Source: Erwinia sp. E602 (lineage in GTDB: Bacteria; Pseudomonadota; Gammaproteobacteria; Enterobacterales; Enterobacteriaceae). From it: a DNA stretch of 64,000 bases. Below, piece by piece: positions 48,010 through 57,438 of this stretch; within the stretch, counting starts at the first letter, position 1; each line of letters begins with the position of its first letter. The stretch spans positions 1,550,001 to 1,614,000 of the forward strand of contig NZ_CP046582.1 in NCBI RefSeq assembly GCF_018141005.1. The letters run 5' to 3'. Under the pieces are notes generated by a model. That model was not told the DNA's origin. It did no database searches and was given only the letters and a program-made list of their open reading frames with translations. Made by a program: the position numbers and the translations under genes.

Positions 48010-48532
48010 TGTTCGTGTAATCCCTTGAGGTCCTTAACGACGGCGTCGTTAGTTAAAATACGAAACGAAACGAGAGTAATTAGCGCCGTGCGGTAAGACA
48101 ATTCCGGAAAGCTTAAAATGTGGCACTGTGCACAGTTTAAAATGTAAAATTCCTGAAATATTCTAGCCATCCTGCCTAATCGAATTCGAGATTACCCCAT
48201 TAGATGCCGCATGGCGAGGGATTTTTAAGGAGTTTTTGATTGCTTTTTGTGATGTCAAATCCCGGATAACGCATTGGCGATATTCTCGACAATCTGCTGG
48301 CCGTACCAGACAGAAAACGCCCGAAATCGCGCCGGTCAGCAGGTTGCCCGGTCAGATTAGGAATAATCCGGCTAGACAACAACGAGTTACCGGTCCCTGC
48401 CCGCAGTGGCTAAATATAACAAAATCCTCTTAATCATATCCGGTAAGCATCCTCATTAACGCCGTAAACGAAAAAGTGGGACGCGAATATACGTCCCCCC
48501 TGTTACAGCGATGTGACGAACTAATAGCCCGA
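48010..48532. other. Long leader/intergenic region upstream of mepS
   Basis: About 520 bases between lpxT and mepS, both on the minus strand. It holds a TAACGAC-GGC-GTCGTTA hairpin (48035-48051) close to the mepS start and AT-rich sequence at 48110-48180 that probably includes the mepS promoter. A 60-codon minus-strand frame at 48200-48382 shows no family resemblance and is not called. No terminator for lpxT's upstream neighbour or other RNA is evident. Confidence 0.4.
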
Positions 48533-49240
48533 TTATGCGACCGGTTTATATTTCCCCGGTAAATTGCGGTTAAGTACGTTGACCAGAAAATCACTGGCCG
48601 GGGTGAGCAGCCACCAGCTCATGCCGACCAGCACGATGGAGAGCGATCCGACGGCAATATCGGTAAACCAGTGGGCACCGATCATCACCCGTGGCAGCGC
48701 AAACACCAGCACGATCGCCACGGCAATAGCGAAGGCGCGGCGGGTGAAGTAGCGCAGCATAAAGCAGGCAAAGATCATCAGCATCATGCCGTGATCGCCG
48801 GGGAAGCTGTCCGCCGAGGCATCCTTGGTTGATATACCGGTCAGTTCCGCAACGTGGTGTACGCCGGGGAAGTATCGGGTTGGGCTGGGGTGGGAGACCG
48901 GGATCAGGTGGCCCAGCTGGTTGAGGCCCACGGCGGTGATCAGCATGGTGATGCCGATCGCCAGCATGCGGCGGCGGCCCTGCGGCGTCTCTTTCAGCCA
49001 GAAAGAGAGGTACAGCGCGCCCATCGCCAGCAGCGAGACGCCGTCAAAAGCGCGGAAGTTGGTCACCGCCACCAGCCACAGCAGCGGTTTGCTGGTCACC
49101 AGGTGGTCGTTAAAGCCGTAGAAAATGGCCTTGTCGAGGGCAAACCACTGGCCGTGGCCGGCCGGCAGGTACCACGAGAAGAACAGCGCAAGGCCGAGGG
49201 CGTTAAGCAGCAGAATCAGTATCAGGCGTTTTGAAGTCAT
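48533..49240 (-). CDS. lpxT: Lipid A 1-diphosphate synthase LpxT
   Basis: An inner-membrane PAP2-family phosphotransferase that adds a second phosphate to lipid A using undecaprenyl pyrophosphate, recycling the carrier lipid. The 235-residue protein (E. coli 237) has six hydrophobic spans and the PAP2 signature KDASADSFPGDHGMM, followed by PRVMIGAHWFTDIAVGS. The conserved NRAFDG of E. coli reads NFRAFDG. Its place between mepS and yeiR is conserved. Confidence 0.95.
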   Translation of the reverse strand: MTSKRLILILLLNALGLALFFSWYLPAGHGQWFALDKAIFYGFNDHLVTSKPLLWLVAVTNFRAFDGVSLLAMGALYLSFWLKETPQGRRRMLAIGITMLITAVGLNQLGHLIPVSHPSPTRYFPGVHHVAELTGISTKDASADSFPGDHGMMLMIFACFMLRYFTRRAFAIAVAIVLVFALPRVMIGAHWFTDIAVGSLSIVLVGMSWWLLTPASDFLVNVLNRNLPGKYKPVA

Positions 49241-49287
49241 GTTTTTTTCAGGGGCTTTATCAAGTAGAGCGGAATGCGCCGCACAGG

Positions 49288-50274
49288 TTATGCCCCAGAG
49301 TGTAAACGAAGTTTCAACAAAGCGGTTTGTAAAGTATTCCAGTCGGCCTGCTGCTCGTGGATCAGTTCGATGCGGCTGTCCAGCGGCTCGGCGGCGCGGG
49401 TCTCAATATGGAAGTCGTTGCCCTGGCGATTGATGCTCACCGCGCCTTCCGCAATGCGCAGTACGCCCTTCACCCGTGACACAGGTGCCAGCCGCGCCCA
49501 CTCCAGCAGGCCGATGGTGTCAAACACCGTATCGCCGTCAAACACCCAGCCCGCCGCAAAGTAGCCCTGGCCCTGGTTCAGCGCCCGCCGCCAGCGCGCC
49601 GCAGCGTCCAGCTTCATTCCGGCCAGCGGCGAACGGGGCGCTGCGTGCGGGTGATGATGTTCCGGCTGCGGCAGCGGCTGCAGATTGCGTCGCGGCGTAT
49701 CCAGCAGGGCGATATCCACCGCGCCGTGCTGCACGCTGAGCAGCGGACGATCGCCACCGGCCTGCTGCTGCCACTGCTGCAGGGCGCTGCGGCAGGCGTC
49801 ATCCCAGCGGTCAGCCTTGCTGGCGACGATAATGTCGGCGGCGGCCAGCTGGTCACGGAAGTTCTCGTTGGCCACCACCTTAGGGTCGGCCAGCTGGCGC
49901 GGGTCGAGTAGGCACAGCGTGGCGCGCAGGTCGATCCACGGCTGGTAGACATCGGCCGTCAGCATTTCAAGGATCTGCTTCGGATGGCCCAGCCCGGTCG
50001 GTTCGATCAGCAGCCGGTCCGGCTTCGCCTGCTTCAGCAGCGTATTCAGCCCGACCTGCATCGGCAGCCCGTTAACGCAGCACATGCAGCCGCCGGGGAT
50101 CTCTTTCAGCACCGCGCCGCTTTCCGCCAGCAGGGCACCGTCGATGCCGATCTCACCGAACTCGTTAACCAGCACCGCCCACTTTTCACCTTCCGGCTTG
50201 CTGGCCAGCAGGTGGCGCAGGGTGGTGGTTTTGCCGCTGCCTAAAAAGCCGGTGATCAGGTTAACCCGGGTCAT
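49288..50274 (-). CDS. yeiR: Zinc-binding GTPase YeiR (COG0523 family)
   Basis: A G3E-family P-loop GTPase implicated in zinc homeostasis as a metallochaperone. Walker A GFLGSGKTT is at residues 9-17 and the metal-binding CxCC motif at Cys63-Cys66 (GGCMCCVNG). ATG 50274 is chosen over 50277 because AAGGA lies 7 bases upstream and E. coli YeiR starts MTR; length 328 equals E. coli. A His-rich linker (PEHHHPHAAP) lies near residue 205, in the position of the E. coli HSHQH segment. A Zur-box-like palindrome lies directly upstream, so low zinc should induce it. Confidence 0.95.
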   Translation of the reverse strand: MTRVNLITGFLGSGKTTTLRHLLASKPEGEKWAVLVNEFGEIGIDGALLAESGAVLKEIPGGCMCCVNGLPMQVGLNTLLKQAKPDRLLIEPTGLGHPKQILEMLTADVYQPWIDLRATLCLLDPRQLADPKVVANENFRDQLAAADIIVASKADRWDDACRSALQQWQQQAGGDRPLLSVQHGAVDIALLDTPRRNLQPLPQPEHHHPHAAPRSPLAGMKLDAAARWRRALNQGQGYFAAGWVFDGDTVFDTIGLLEWARLAPVSRVKGVLRIAEGAVSINRQGNDFHIETRAAEPLDSRIELIHEQQADWNTLQTALLKLRLHSGA

Positions 50275-50304
50275 CATTACGTCCTTAATCGTGGTGAATA
50301 TTAC

Positions 50305-50325
50305 TTTTGTTATAACATAACAAAA
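50305..50325. promoter_or_regulatory. Zur box upstream of yeiR
   Basis: TTTTGTTAT and ATAACAAAA form perfect 9-base arms around a 3-base centre. The core TGTTATA...TAACA agrees with enterobacterial Zur boxes. It is 30 bases before the yeiR ATG, a position suited to repression by zinc-loaded Zur. Confidence 0.75.
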
Positions 50326-50350
50326 AGGGCGATGTCACCGGACATCGCCC
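50322..50350 (-). terminator. Terminator downstream of efpL
   Basis: GGGCGATGTC and GACATCGCCC form a perfect 10-bp stem with a 4-base loop; on the minus strand it is followed by five T. The T-run overlaps the end of the yeiR Zur box. Confidence 0.85.
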
Positions 50351-50404
50351 CCCTAAAACGGCCTTTACGCGCTGGCTTTAACACTCAGCCGATGCGCCAC
50401 TCTG

Positions 50405-50460
50405 CCCGGCAACCCGGCAACCCGGCAACCCGGCAACCCGGCAACCCGGCAACCCGGCAC
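50405..50460. repeat. 8-bp tandem repeat, 7 units
   Basis: CCCGGCAA is repeated from 50405; the seventh unit ends CCCGGCAC. The array lies 29 bases beyond the efpL stop and ahead of its terminator, in non-coding DNA. Copy number probably varies between strains. Confidence 0.96.
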
Positions 50461-50489
50461 ACAAAACAGCGGCCTGCCGGTGACGATAA

Positions 50490-51062
50490 CTAGTCGGCGC
50501 GGCTCATATAGCGGCGCTCGGGGATATGGATACGGATTTTATCGCCGTTGCTCAGGTATTCCGGCACCTGCACTACCAGCCCGGTGCTCATGGTGGCCGG
50601 TTTGGTTCGTGCGCTGGCGGATGCGCCTTTGATGCCCGGCGTGGTTTCCACAATTTCCATATCCACGGTCTGCGGCAGCTCCAGCGCCAGCACCTGGCCG
50701 TCCATGGTCAGCACCTGAATGCCCGGAATACCGCCTTCCGGCAGAAACAGCAGTTCGTCGGCGATCTGCTCCTGCTTAAAGTTGTACGGGGTGAAATCTT
50801 CATCATCCATAAACACGTACTCGTCACCGTCAATATAGGAGAAGGTGACCTGGCGGCGGCTGAGGGAGATGGTGTCGAGGATATCGTCGCCCTTAAAGCG
50901 CTCTTCCACCTTCAGGCCGGTGCGCACGTCGGTGAAGCGCATTTTGTACAGCGTGGAGGCGCCGCGCGCGCTCGGGCTCTGCACATCAATATCCTTAACC
51001 AGCAGCAGCTTACCGTTATAGCTGATGGCCATACCTTTTTTGATTTCGTTTGCTCTTGGCAT
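50490..51062 (-). CDS. efpL: EF-P-like translation factor EfpL (YeiP)
   Basis: EfpL, a paralogue of elongation factor P, relieves ribosome stalling at proline-rich and some other motifs. The 190-residue protein (E. coli 190) has the three-domain KOW/OB layout. It begins [40 protein letters not shown], in which the extended loop SPSARGAS replaces the modified-lysine tip of true EF-P, and it ends [13 protein letters not shown]. It stands alone on the minus strand with a terminator downstream. Confidence 0.97.
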   Translation of the reverse strand: MPRANEIKKGMAISYNGKLLLVKDIDVQSPSARGASTLYKMRFTDVRTGLKVEERFKGDDILDTISLSRRQVTFSYIDGDEYVFMDDEDFTPYNFKQEQIADELLFLPEGGIPGIQVLTMDGQVLALELPQTVDMEIVETTPGIKGASASARTKPATMSTGLVVQVPEYLSNGDKIRIHIPERRYMSRAD

Positions 51063-51295
51063 TTCACAGATCTCGACTGGCTGAACGGGATAATTTGTCG
51101 CGACACGTTACTCGCGGAAAGCCCGCCAGGCAAGCGTCTGCTGTACCGCTGCGTGAAAATTTTATCGCCGTAAAACGGGCACCCTTTCCCCGCAGCGCAA
51201 AGATAGTATTTGGCCGGGCTTGCTGCTATTGTCGCGTTTTTTAAGGGGGGCAAGCGGGCATCGTGCACGCACTCACCCGGCATAAAGGATGGAAG

Positions 51296-51550
51296 ATGGA
51301 GTGTCGCATTGACTGTGGGGCCTGCTGCACCGCGCCCTCGATTTCATCGCCGATCCCGGGGATGCCGCACGGCAAGCCGGCCAACACCCCCTGCATCCAG
51401 CTGGACGAGCGCCAGCGCTGTAAAATCTTTGGCTCGCCGCTGCGCCCGCCCGTCTGTGCTGGCCTGCAGCCCGACCGCGAAATGTGCGGCAGCAGCCGCG
51501 CGGCGGCGCTGGTCTGGCTGCTGGATCTGGAAGCGGCTACGGCGCCCTGA
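51296..51550 (+). CDS. yeiW: Cysteine-cluster protein YeiW
   Basis: An 84-residue YkgJ-family protein with the Cys pattern [49 protein letters not shown] and MCG, probably binding zinc or an Fe-S cluster. ATG 51296 (family start MECR) is chosen; the frame is open from 51263. It is convergent with setB, 5 bases apart, and divergent from efpL, as in E. coli. The reaction it performs is unknown. Confidence 0.93.
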   Translation: MECRIDCGACCTAPSISSPIPGMPHGKPANTPCIQLDERQRCKIFGSPLRPPVCAGLQPDREMCGSSRAAALVWLLDLEAATAP

Positions 51551-51555
51551 GCCGT

Positions 51556-52752
51556 TTACCGTCGATCGCCAGGCTCCGGCACCCGCAGCAGGCACAGCAC
51601 CGACGCCGTCATCATCACCAGCGCAAACCAGAACACCGAGTGGTAGCTCCACACCTCGGCGACCAGGCCGGCCAGCGAACCGCCGACGATCCAGCCCATC
51701 CGCGTCGAGTTGGTAAACAGCGTGGTGGCTGCCCCGGCCTGGCCGGGCATCAGATCCTGGAAGTAGATCATGCCGATGGCGGCGATCACCCCGATAAACA
51801 CCGCGTTGGGGATCTGCAGCAGCAGCATCGCCAGCTCGCTGGAGAACAGCAGAGTGCCGGCGTAGAACAGCAGCCCGGCCCCGGCGGCAATCAGCATCAG
51901 CGGCCGTTTGCCAAAGCGCTTTGCCACCAGCCCGGCGAACAGCATTACCGGGATCTCCAGCCCGGCCGCCAGCCCCATCATAATCCCCGCCAGCTTTTCC
52001 GGCAGCTGCAGATCGTTGACCACGTACAGCGGCATCACGATCAGGTACAGCCCGTTGCTTGACCACATCAGCGTACTGGCGAGGAACAGCACCAGCGTGG
52101 CGCGGCGGTTGCGGCGCGGTGCCTGCAGCGGCGCGCTGGCGGTGGTCACCGTGGTTTTCTGCATCGACGGCAGCATGGTATGCACCACCACCGCGCAGAG
52201 CGCAAAGGCCACGGCGGCCACCAGATACATTGAGCGGAAGCCGTAGCCCAGCGCCAGGCTGAAGGCCAGCGGCGGCCCGAAGATCCACGCCAGCGAGATC
52301 TGCGCGCGCATCACCGAGCTGAACATGGTGCTTTCGCGGCCGGTTTTATCGGCGTGCTCGCGCGCCAGCGCAAACATCTGCGAGGTGGCGCTGCTGCCGA
52401 AGCTGGCCAGAAACACGCCGACGATCATCAGCACAAAGTAGTTACGGTTCCAGGCAAACAGCATTGAGGCCAGCGCACCGAGCAGGCAGCAGACGAAGAT
52501 CAGCGTTTTACGATCGCCCTTACTGTCCGAGTAGCGGCCCAGCAGCTGGCTGACCACGATACCGATCACCGCGTTGACGGTGAAGAACAGCCCGACCATA
52601 AACGGCCTGGCGTGCACCTCGCTGCTGAGGAACAGGCTGAGGGTTGGCGTTTGCAGCGCGCCCGCCAGCCCGGAAACGAAGGCGACGAGCAGAAACGCCA
52701 GCGATTTACCGTCGGGCAGCAGGGCGCGCGGGGAAGCTAAAGGTACAGGCAT
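51556..52752 (-). CDS. setB: Sugar efflux transporter SetB
   Basis: A 398-residue major-facilitator exporter of sugars such as glucose and lactose (E. coli SetB 393). Twelve hydrophobic spans are visible, with SGLAGALQTPTLSLFLSSEVHARPFMVGLFFTVNAVIGIVVSQLLGRYSD and FSSVMRAQISLAWIFGPPLAFSLALGYGF as family hallmarks. It is divergent from the fru operon and adjacent to it as in E. coli. About 400 bases of shared upstream DNA include the two Cra sites, which lie closer to fruB. Confidence 0.95.
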   Translation of the reverse strand: MPVPLASPRALLPDGKSLAFLLVAFVSGLAGALQTPTLSLFLSSEVHARPFMVGLFFTVNAVIGIVVSQLLGRYSDSKGDRKTLIFVCCLLGALASMLFAWNRNYFVLMIVGVFLASFGSSATSQMFALAREHADKTGRESTMFSSVMRAQISLAWIFGPPLAFSLALGYGFRSMYLVAAVAFALCAVVVHTMLPSMQKTTVTTASAPLQAPRRNRRATLVLFLASTLMWSSNGLYLIVMPLYVVNDLQLPEKLAGIMMGLAAGLEIPVMLFAGLVAKRFGKRPLMLIAAGAGLLFYAGTLLFSSELAMLLLQIPNAVFIGVIAAIGMIYFQDLMPGQAGAATTLFTNSTRMGWIVGGSLAGLVAEVWSYHSVFWFALVMMTASVLCLLRVPEPGDRR

Positions 52753-53055
52753 AGTCAGGGGAACCGGTCAGAGGAATAAAAACGGCCAAATTTTACGCCT
52801 GTTGCCGCCGATCAAAAAGCGCTTTCACGGATGTTGCATAAGCTATGCCGGTTTAAGCACTTTTTGCACAAAAGGCTGAACAGCGTCAGCGCCGGTAGCG
52901 GGATCGGCCATCGCGTTCAGCATCGCGTCAGCCGGCCGTCGTTTTCACCGGATTAATCCGCGCTGGTTTTAGCTAAAAATGTGCGGAGCGTCAAAAATCT
53001 GCTATATGAAACGCGGTAAATCTTGCACAAAACGGGCTGTCGGGACCACACTTCT

Positions 53056-53067
53056 TGAAACGTTTCA
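53056..53067. promoter_or_regulatory. Cra (FruR) operator 1 of fruBKA
   Basis: TGAAACGTTTCA is a perfect 12-bp palindrome equal to the Cra consensus half-sites. It lies 89 bases before the fruB start. Confidence 0.9.
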
Positions 53068-53123
53068 GCGTTACTCCTGCGGCTTCCCAGACACGGTGAT
53101 AACGCTTTTATTCTCAGATAAGC

Positions 53124-53135
53124 TGAAACGATTCA
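53124..53135. promoter_or_regulatory. Cra (FruR) operator 2 of fruBKA
   Basis: TGAAACGATTCA matches the Cra consensus TGAAACGWTTCA. It lies 21 bases before the fruB start. Two spaced Cra sites are also found at the E. coli fru promoter; fructose 1-phosphate releases Cra. Confidence 0.9.
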
Positions 53136-53155
53136 AATTCAGCAGCGAGGGTTCC

Positions 53156-54289
53156 ATGTTCCAGTTAGAAGTGAGTGCTATCAAGCCCGGCGCGCAGGCG
53201 GCCGACAAACAGGATGCCATCCGTCAGGTCGCCGCCGCGTTGACCGCCGCCGGTAACGTCGGCGAAGGCTACGTAAACGGTATGCTTGCGCGCGAGCAGC
53301 AGACCTCAACCTACCTCGGTAACGGTATTGCCATTCCGCACGGCACCACCGACACCCGCGACCTGGTGCTGAACACCGGCGTGCAGGTGTTCCAGTTTCC
53401 GCAGGGCATTGCCTGGGGTGACGATCAGACCGCCTGGGTGGTGATCGGCATCGCCGCCAAATCTGACGAACACCTGGCGCTGCTGCGTCAGCTGACCCAC
53501 GTGCTGAGCGATGACAGCGTGGCAGAGCAGCTGAAAAGCACCGACTCGGCGGAAACCCTGCGCGCGCTGCTGATGGGCGAAAAGCAGGCCGCCGAATTTA
53601 AATTTGACGCTTCGCTGATTACCACCGACGTTGCGGCGGGCGATCTGATCACCCTGCAGGCGCTGAACGCCGGCCGTCTGCAGCAGGCGGGCGCGGTGGA
53701 CGCGGCCTTCGTCAGCAGCGTGATTGGCGCTAAGCCGCTGAACCTTGGCCAGGGCATCTGGCTGAACGACAGCGCCGTCGGCAACCTCGCCAGCGGCGTG
53801 GCGATTGCCCGCGCGGCGAACGCCTTTGAGGTTGACGGTGAGAAAGCCGCGCTGCTGGTCACCGTGGCGGTTGCCGACGACCAGCCGCTGCACGTGCTGA
53901 ACTACCTGAGCGACCTGCTGATTGCGCAGAAGGCCGATCGCCTGCTGCAGGCCGACGCCGCCGGCATCCTCGCGCTGCTGACCAGCATAGTGGATGAGCA
54001 GGCCGAACTGCTGACCGAAGAGTTTGTGATCCGCAACGAGCACGGCCTGCACGCCCGTCCGGGCACCGCGCTGGTCAGCGTGATCAAGCAGTTTAACTGC
54101 GACGTAACCGTCACCAACCTCGACGGCAGCGGCAAGCCGGCCAACGGCCGCAGCCTGATGAAGGTGGTGGCGCTGGGCGTGAAAAAAGGCCATCGCCTGC
54201 GCTTCACCGCCAGCGGTGAAGATGCCCGTGCGGCGCTGGATGCAGTAGGCGAAGCCATCGCATCCGGTCTGGGCGAGGGGGCACAATGA
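53156..54289 (+). CDS. fruB: PTS fructose-specific IIA/HPr fusion protein FruB (FPr)
   Basis: FruB carries phosphate from enzyme I to FruA. It has an N-terminal IIA domain (active His in [14 protein letters not shown], about residue 62), a central receiver-like region and a C-terminal HPr-like domain ([24 protein letters not shown], about 290-377). ATG 53156 is used; the frame is open from 52979, but the extra part covers the Cra operators. Length is 377 (E. coli 376). The ATG of fruK overlaps its stop. Confidence 0.97.
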   Translation: MFQLEVSAIKPGAQAADKQDAIRQVAAALTAAGNVGEGYVNGMLAREQQTSTYLGNGIAIPHGTTDTRDLVLNTGVQVFQFPQGIAWGDDQTAWVVIGIAAKSDEHLALLRQLTHVLSDDSVAEQLKSTDSAETLRALLMGEKQAAEFKFDASLITTDVAAGDLITLQALNAGRLQQAGAVDAAFVSSVIGAKPLNLGQGIWLNDSAVGNLASGVAIARAANAFEVDGEKAALLVTVAVADDQPLHVLNYLSDLLIAQKADRLLQADAAGILALLTSIVDEQAELLTEEFVIRNEHGLHARPGTALVSVIKQFNCDVTVTNLDGSGKPANGRSLMKVVALGVKKGHRLRFTASGEDARAALDAVGEAIASGLGEGAQ

Positions 54290-55228
54290 GCAGACGCGTT
54301 GCCACCATTACGCTGAACCCGGCTTACGATCTGGTCGGCTATATTCCGGAAATCGAACGCGGTGAAGTCAACCTGGTGAAAACCACCGGGCTGCACGCGG
54401 CCGGTAAGGGTATTAACGTTGCCAAAGTGCTGAAAGATTTAGGCATCGACGTCACCGTCGGCGGTTTCCTCGGTAAAGAGAACCAGGACGGCTTCCAGCA
54501 CCTGTTCAGCGACCTTGGCATTGCCAACCGCTTCCAGGTGGTGGAAGGCCGTACCCGCATCAACGTTAAGCTGACCGAGCAGGGCGGTGACGTCACCGAC
54601 CTGAACTTCTCCGGCTTTGAAGTCACCGGGCAGGACTGGGAGCGCTTTACCACCGACTCGCTGACCTGGCTGGGCCAGTTCGATATGGTCTGCGTCCAGC
54701 GGCAGCCTGCCGGCCGGCGTCGATCCGGACGCGTTCACCGAGTGGATGCGTCAGCTGCGCAGCCACTGCCCGTGCATCATTTTTGACAGCAGCCGCGAAG
54801 CGCTGGTAGCGGGCCTGAAAGCCGCGCCGTGGCTGGTGAAACCGAACCGTCGCGAGCTGGAGATCTGGGCCGGCCGCAAACTACCGACATTACAAGATGT
54901 GATTGAAGCAGCACATGCGCTGCGTGAGCAGGGTATCGCCCACGTGGTGATCTCGCTGGGCGCTGAAGGCGCACTGTGGGTCAATGCTTCAGGGGAATGG
55001 ATTGCCAAACCCCCTGCCTGTGACGTGGTCAGCACCGTGGGTGCCGGCGATTCAATGGTTGGCGGCCTGATTTATGGCCTGCTGATGCGTGAATCGAGCG
55101 AGCACACGCTGCGCCTGGCGACGGCAGTGGCGGCGATGGCCGTCAGCCAGAGCAATGTGGGCGTTACCGATCGTACCCAGTTGGCCGCAATGATGGCGCG
55201 CGTCGACCTGAAACCTTTCAATTCCTGA
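54286..55228 (+). pseudogene. fruK: 1-phosphofructokinase FruK, broken by a single-base insertion
   Basis: FruK phosphorylates fructose 1-phosphate to the 1,6-bisphosphate. The frame from ATG 54286 is normal for 137 codons (PfkB-family start RRVATITLNPAYDLVGYIPEIERGEVNLV...GQFDMVCV). One extra C in GTCCAGC at 54696-54697 then shifts it, ending at 54786. Removing that C restores SGSLPAGVDPDAFTEWMRQLRSHCPCIIFDSSREA... to the stop at 55228, 313 residues (E. coli 312), with the catalytic GAGDSMVGG intact. Everything else is well conserved, so the change is either very recent or a sequencing error. Confidence 0.93.
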
Positions 55229-55244
55229 CAGCAGGAGACCCATA

Positions 55245-56939
55245 ATGAAAACGCTGCTGATAATAGATTCTTCGCTGGGGCTGGCAACCGGACATCTGGC
55301 AAAAAACATCACCACCGCCGCGGCGGCCAGCGCCGGCGTGACGCTGACCGATAACCCGGCAGAGGCCGATCGCATCATCGTGGCCGGGAAAAACATTCCG
55401 GCCGACGCGACGCTGAACGGCAAAGCCATTTACCTCGCCGACATCCAGCAGCTGCTCAGCCAGCCGGCTGCGGTGCTGGCGCAGGCGCAGACCGATGCAC
55501 AGCCTTACCAGGCCCCGGCGGTTGCTGCGGCTGCACCGGTGGCGGCGGCGGGCAACGGCCCGAAACGTATTGTGGCGGTAACCGCCTGTCCGACCGGCGT
55601 GGCGCACACCTTTATGGCGGCGGAAGCCATCGACACCGAAGCGAAAAAACGCGGCTGGTGGGTGAAGGTGGAGACCCGTGGTTCCGTGGGTGCCGGTAAC
55701 GCGATTACCGCAGAAGAAGTGGCGGCGGCGGATCTGGTGATCGTCGCGGCCGATATTGAAGTGGACCTGGCGAAATTCGCCGGCAAGCCGATGTACCGTA
55801 CGTCTACCGGCCTGGCGCTGAAGAAAACCGCGCAGGAGCTGGATAAAGCGGTGGCGGAAGCCAAACCTTACCAGCCTGCGGGTGGCCAGCAGGCCGCCGC
55901 AGGTGATGATAAGAAAGAGAAGGCCGGTGCCTACCGTCACCTGCTGACCGGCGTGTCTTACATGCTGCCGATGGTGGTGGCAGGGGGCCTGAGCATCGCG
56001 CTGTCGTTCGCCTTTGGTATCACCGCCTTTAAAGAGCAGGGTACGCTGGCCGCCGCGTTAATGCAGATCGGTGGCGGCAGCGCCTTCGCGCTGATGGTCC
56101 CGGTGCTGGCGGGCTTTATCGCCTTCTCGATCGCCGACCGTCCGGGTCTGACCCCGGGCCTGATTGGCGGCATGATCGCCACCAGCATCAACGCCGGCTT
56201 CCTTGGCGGCATTATCGCCGGCTTTATCGCCGGTTATGCGGCGAAGTTCTTAAGCCAGAAGGTCAAACTGCCGACCAGTATGGAAGCGCTGAAGCCGATC
56301 CTGATCATCCCGCTGGTCGCCAGCCTGATTACCGGCCTGCTGATGATTTACGTGGTGGGTAAACCGGTGGCGGGCATTATGGCCGGTCTGACCAGCTGGC
56401 TGGCGAACATGGGTACCGCCAACGCGGTGCTGCTGGGCGCGGTGCTGGGCGGCATGATGTGTACCGATATGGGTGGCCCGGTGAACAAGGTGGCTTACGC
56501 CTTCGGCGTCGGCCTGCTGAGCTCGCAGACCTATGCGCCGATGGCGGCGATTATGGCGGCCGGTATGGTGCCACCGCTGGCGATGGGTGTGGCAACGCTG
56601 GTTGCGCGTCGTAAGTTCAACAAGGGTCAGCAGGAGGGCGGCAAAGCGGCGCTGGTTCTCGGCCTGTGCTTTATCTCTGAAGGCGCGATTCCGTTCGCCG
56701 CCCGTGACCCGATGCGCGTGCTGCCCTGCTGCATCGTCGGCGGCGCGCTGACCGGTGCGCTCTCCATGTGGATTGGCGCCAAACTGATGGCACCGCACGG
56801 CGGCCTGTTTGTGCTGCTGATCCCGGGCGCGATTACGCCGGTGGTTGGCTACCTGCTCTCTATCGTTGCCGGTACGCTGGTGGCGGGCCTGACTTACGCG
56901 GTGCTGAAGCGCCCGGAAGCAGAGCTGGCAAAAGCCTGA
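55245..56939 (+). CDS. fruA: PTS fructose transporter subunit IIB'BC FruA
   Basis: An inner-membrane transporter that imports fructose as fructose 1-phosphate. Order of domains: a degenerate IIB' (residues 1-100), an Ala/Pro-rich linker, IIB with the phosphorylated Cys at about 115 (VTACPTGVAHTFMAAEAI), another linker, and the multi-span IIC (from about 225, RHLLTGVSYMLPMVVAGGL) with GAVLGGMMCTDMGGPVNK. Length is 564 (E. coli 563). It follows fruK by 16 bases and is closed by a strong terminator. Confidence 0.97.
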   Translation: MKTLLIIDSSLGLATGHLAKNITTAAAASAGVTLTDNPAEADRIIVAGKNIPADATLNGKAIYLADIQQLLSQPAAVLAQAQTDAQPYQAPAVAAAAPVAAAGNGPKRIVAVTACPTGVAHTFMAAEAIDTEAKKRGWWVKVETRGSVGAGNAITAEEVAAADLVIVAADIEVDLAKFAGKPMYRTSTGLALKKTAQELDKAVAEAKPYQPAGGQQAAAGDDKKEKAGAYRHLLTGVSYMLPMVVAGGLSIALSFAFGITAFKEQGTLAAALMQIGGGSAFALMVPVLAGFIAFSIADRPGLTPGLIGGMIATSINAGFLGGIIAGFIAGYAAKFLSQKVKLPTSMEALKPILIIPLVASLITGLLMIYVVGKPVAGIMAGLTSWLANMGTANAVLLGAVLGGMMCTDMGGPVNKVAYAFGVGLLSSQTYAPMAAIMAAGMVPPLAMGVATLVARRKFNKGQQEGGKAALVLGLCFISEGAIPFAARDPMRVLPCCIVGGALTGALSMWIGAKLMAPHGGLFVLLIPGAITPVVGYLLSIVAGTLVAGLTYAVLKRPEAELAKA

Positions 56940-56959
56940 TTCACCGAGTAATACAAACC

Positions 56960-56988
56960 AGCCCCTGCCTGCGCAGGGGCTTTTTTTT
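56960..56988 (+). terminator. Terminator of fruBKA
   Basis: AGCCCCTGC, loop CTGC, GCAGGGGCT, followed by eight T in all, 20 bases past the fruA stop. Confidence 0.93.
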
Positions 56989-57021
56989 GCCTCTTATCCG
57001 GACCCGCTCGTAAAACTAAAA

Positions 57022-57041
57022 ATATAAACTGTGGTTTATAT
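57022..57041. promoter_or_regulatory. Palindromic operator of the higBA-type operon
   Basis: ATATAAAC and GTTTATAT form perfect 8-base arms around TGTG, 40 bases before the toxin start. Such palindromes are the usual autoregulatory target of XRE-type antitoxins. Confidence 0.65.
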
Positions 57042-57081
57042 AAAGTGCTAGACTCAACGTGTACAGTAAAGGAATTTGGCG

Positions 57082-57438
57082 GTGGAGAAATGGATTGTTG
57101 ATACCACAGAACGTTTTGACCGGTGGCTGAGAAGTCAGGATGAAGCCATGATTGAGGATGTGCTTTCCAGCCTGCAGACGCTTGAGCTGTTTGGACCCAG
57201 ACTGGGACGGCCAGATGTTGATCAGATTAAAGGCTCTGCATTCAAAAATATGAGAGAGTTGCGTGTTCAGAGTAACGGGCGCCCTGTAAGGGCATTCTTT
57301 GCTTTTGACCCCCTGAGAATGGCTATTGTGCTGTGTGCGGGGGATAAAACCGGTCAGAAGAGTAAGCGATTTTACAGCGAGATGATAAAAATCGCTGATG
57401 CAGAATACACGAAGCATCTGGAAGGAATAAGCACATGA
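57082..57438 (+). CDS. HigB-type toxin (Gp49 family)
   Basis: A 118-residue RelE-superfamily toxin of the phage Gp49/HigB group: RFDRWLRSQDEAMIEDVLSSLQTLELFGPRLGRPDVDQIKGSAFKNMRELRV, then RAFFAFDPLRMAIVLCAGDK and FYSEMIKIADAEYTKHL. GTG 57082 is chosen because AAGGA lies 8 bases upstream; a TTG at 57076 is too close to it. The antitoxin gene follows with a 4-base overlap. The toxin-first order is typical of higBA. It probably cuts mRNA on the ribosome. Confidence 0.88.
   Translation: MEKWIVDTTERFDRWLRSQDEAMIEDVLSSLQTLELFGPRLGRPDVDQIKGSAFKNMRELRVQSNGRPVRAFFAFDPLRMAIVLCAGDKTGQKSKRFYSEMIKIADAEYTKHLEGIST

Noticed and set aside
48200..48382. A 60-codon minus-strand frame upstream of mepS
   Set aside because: No ribosome site of note, no family resemblance and no conserved gene at this position in E. 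coli.
53306..54286. A long minus-strand frame opposite fruB
   Set aside because: It is the antisense shadow of a fully conserved FruB.
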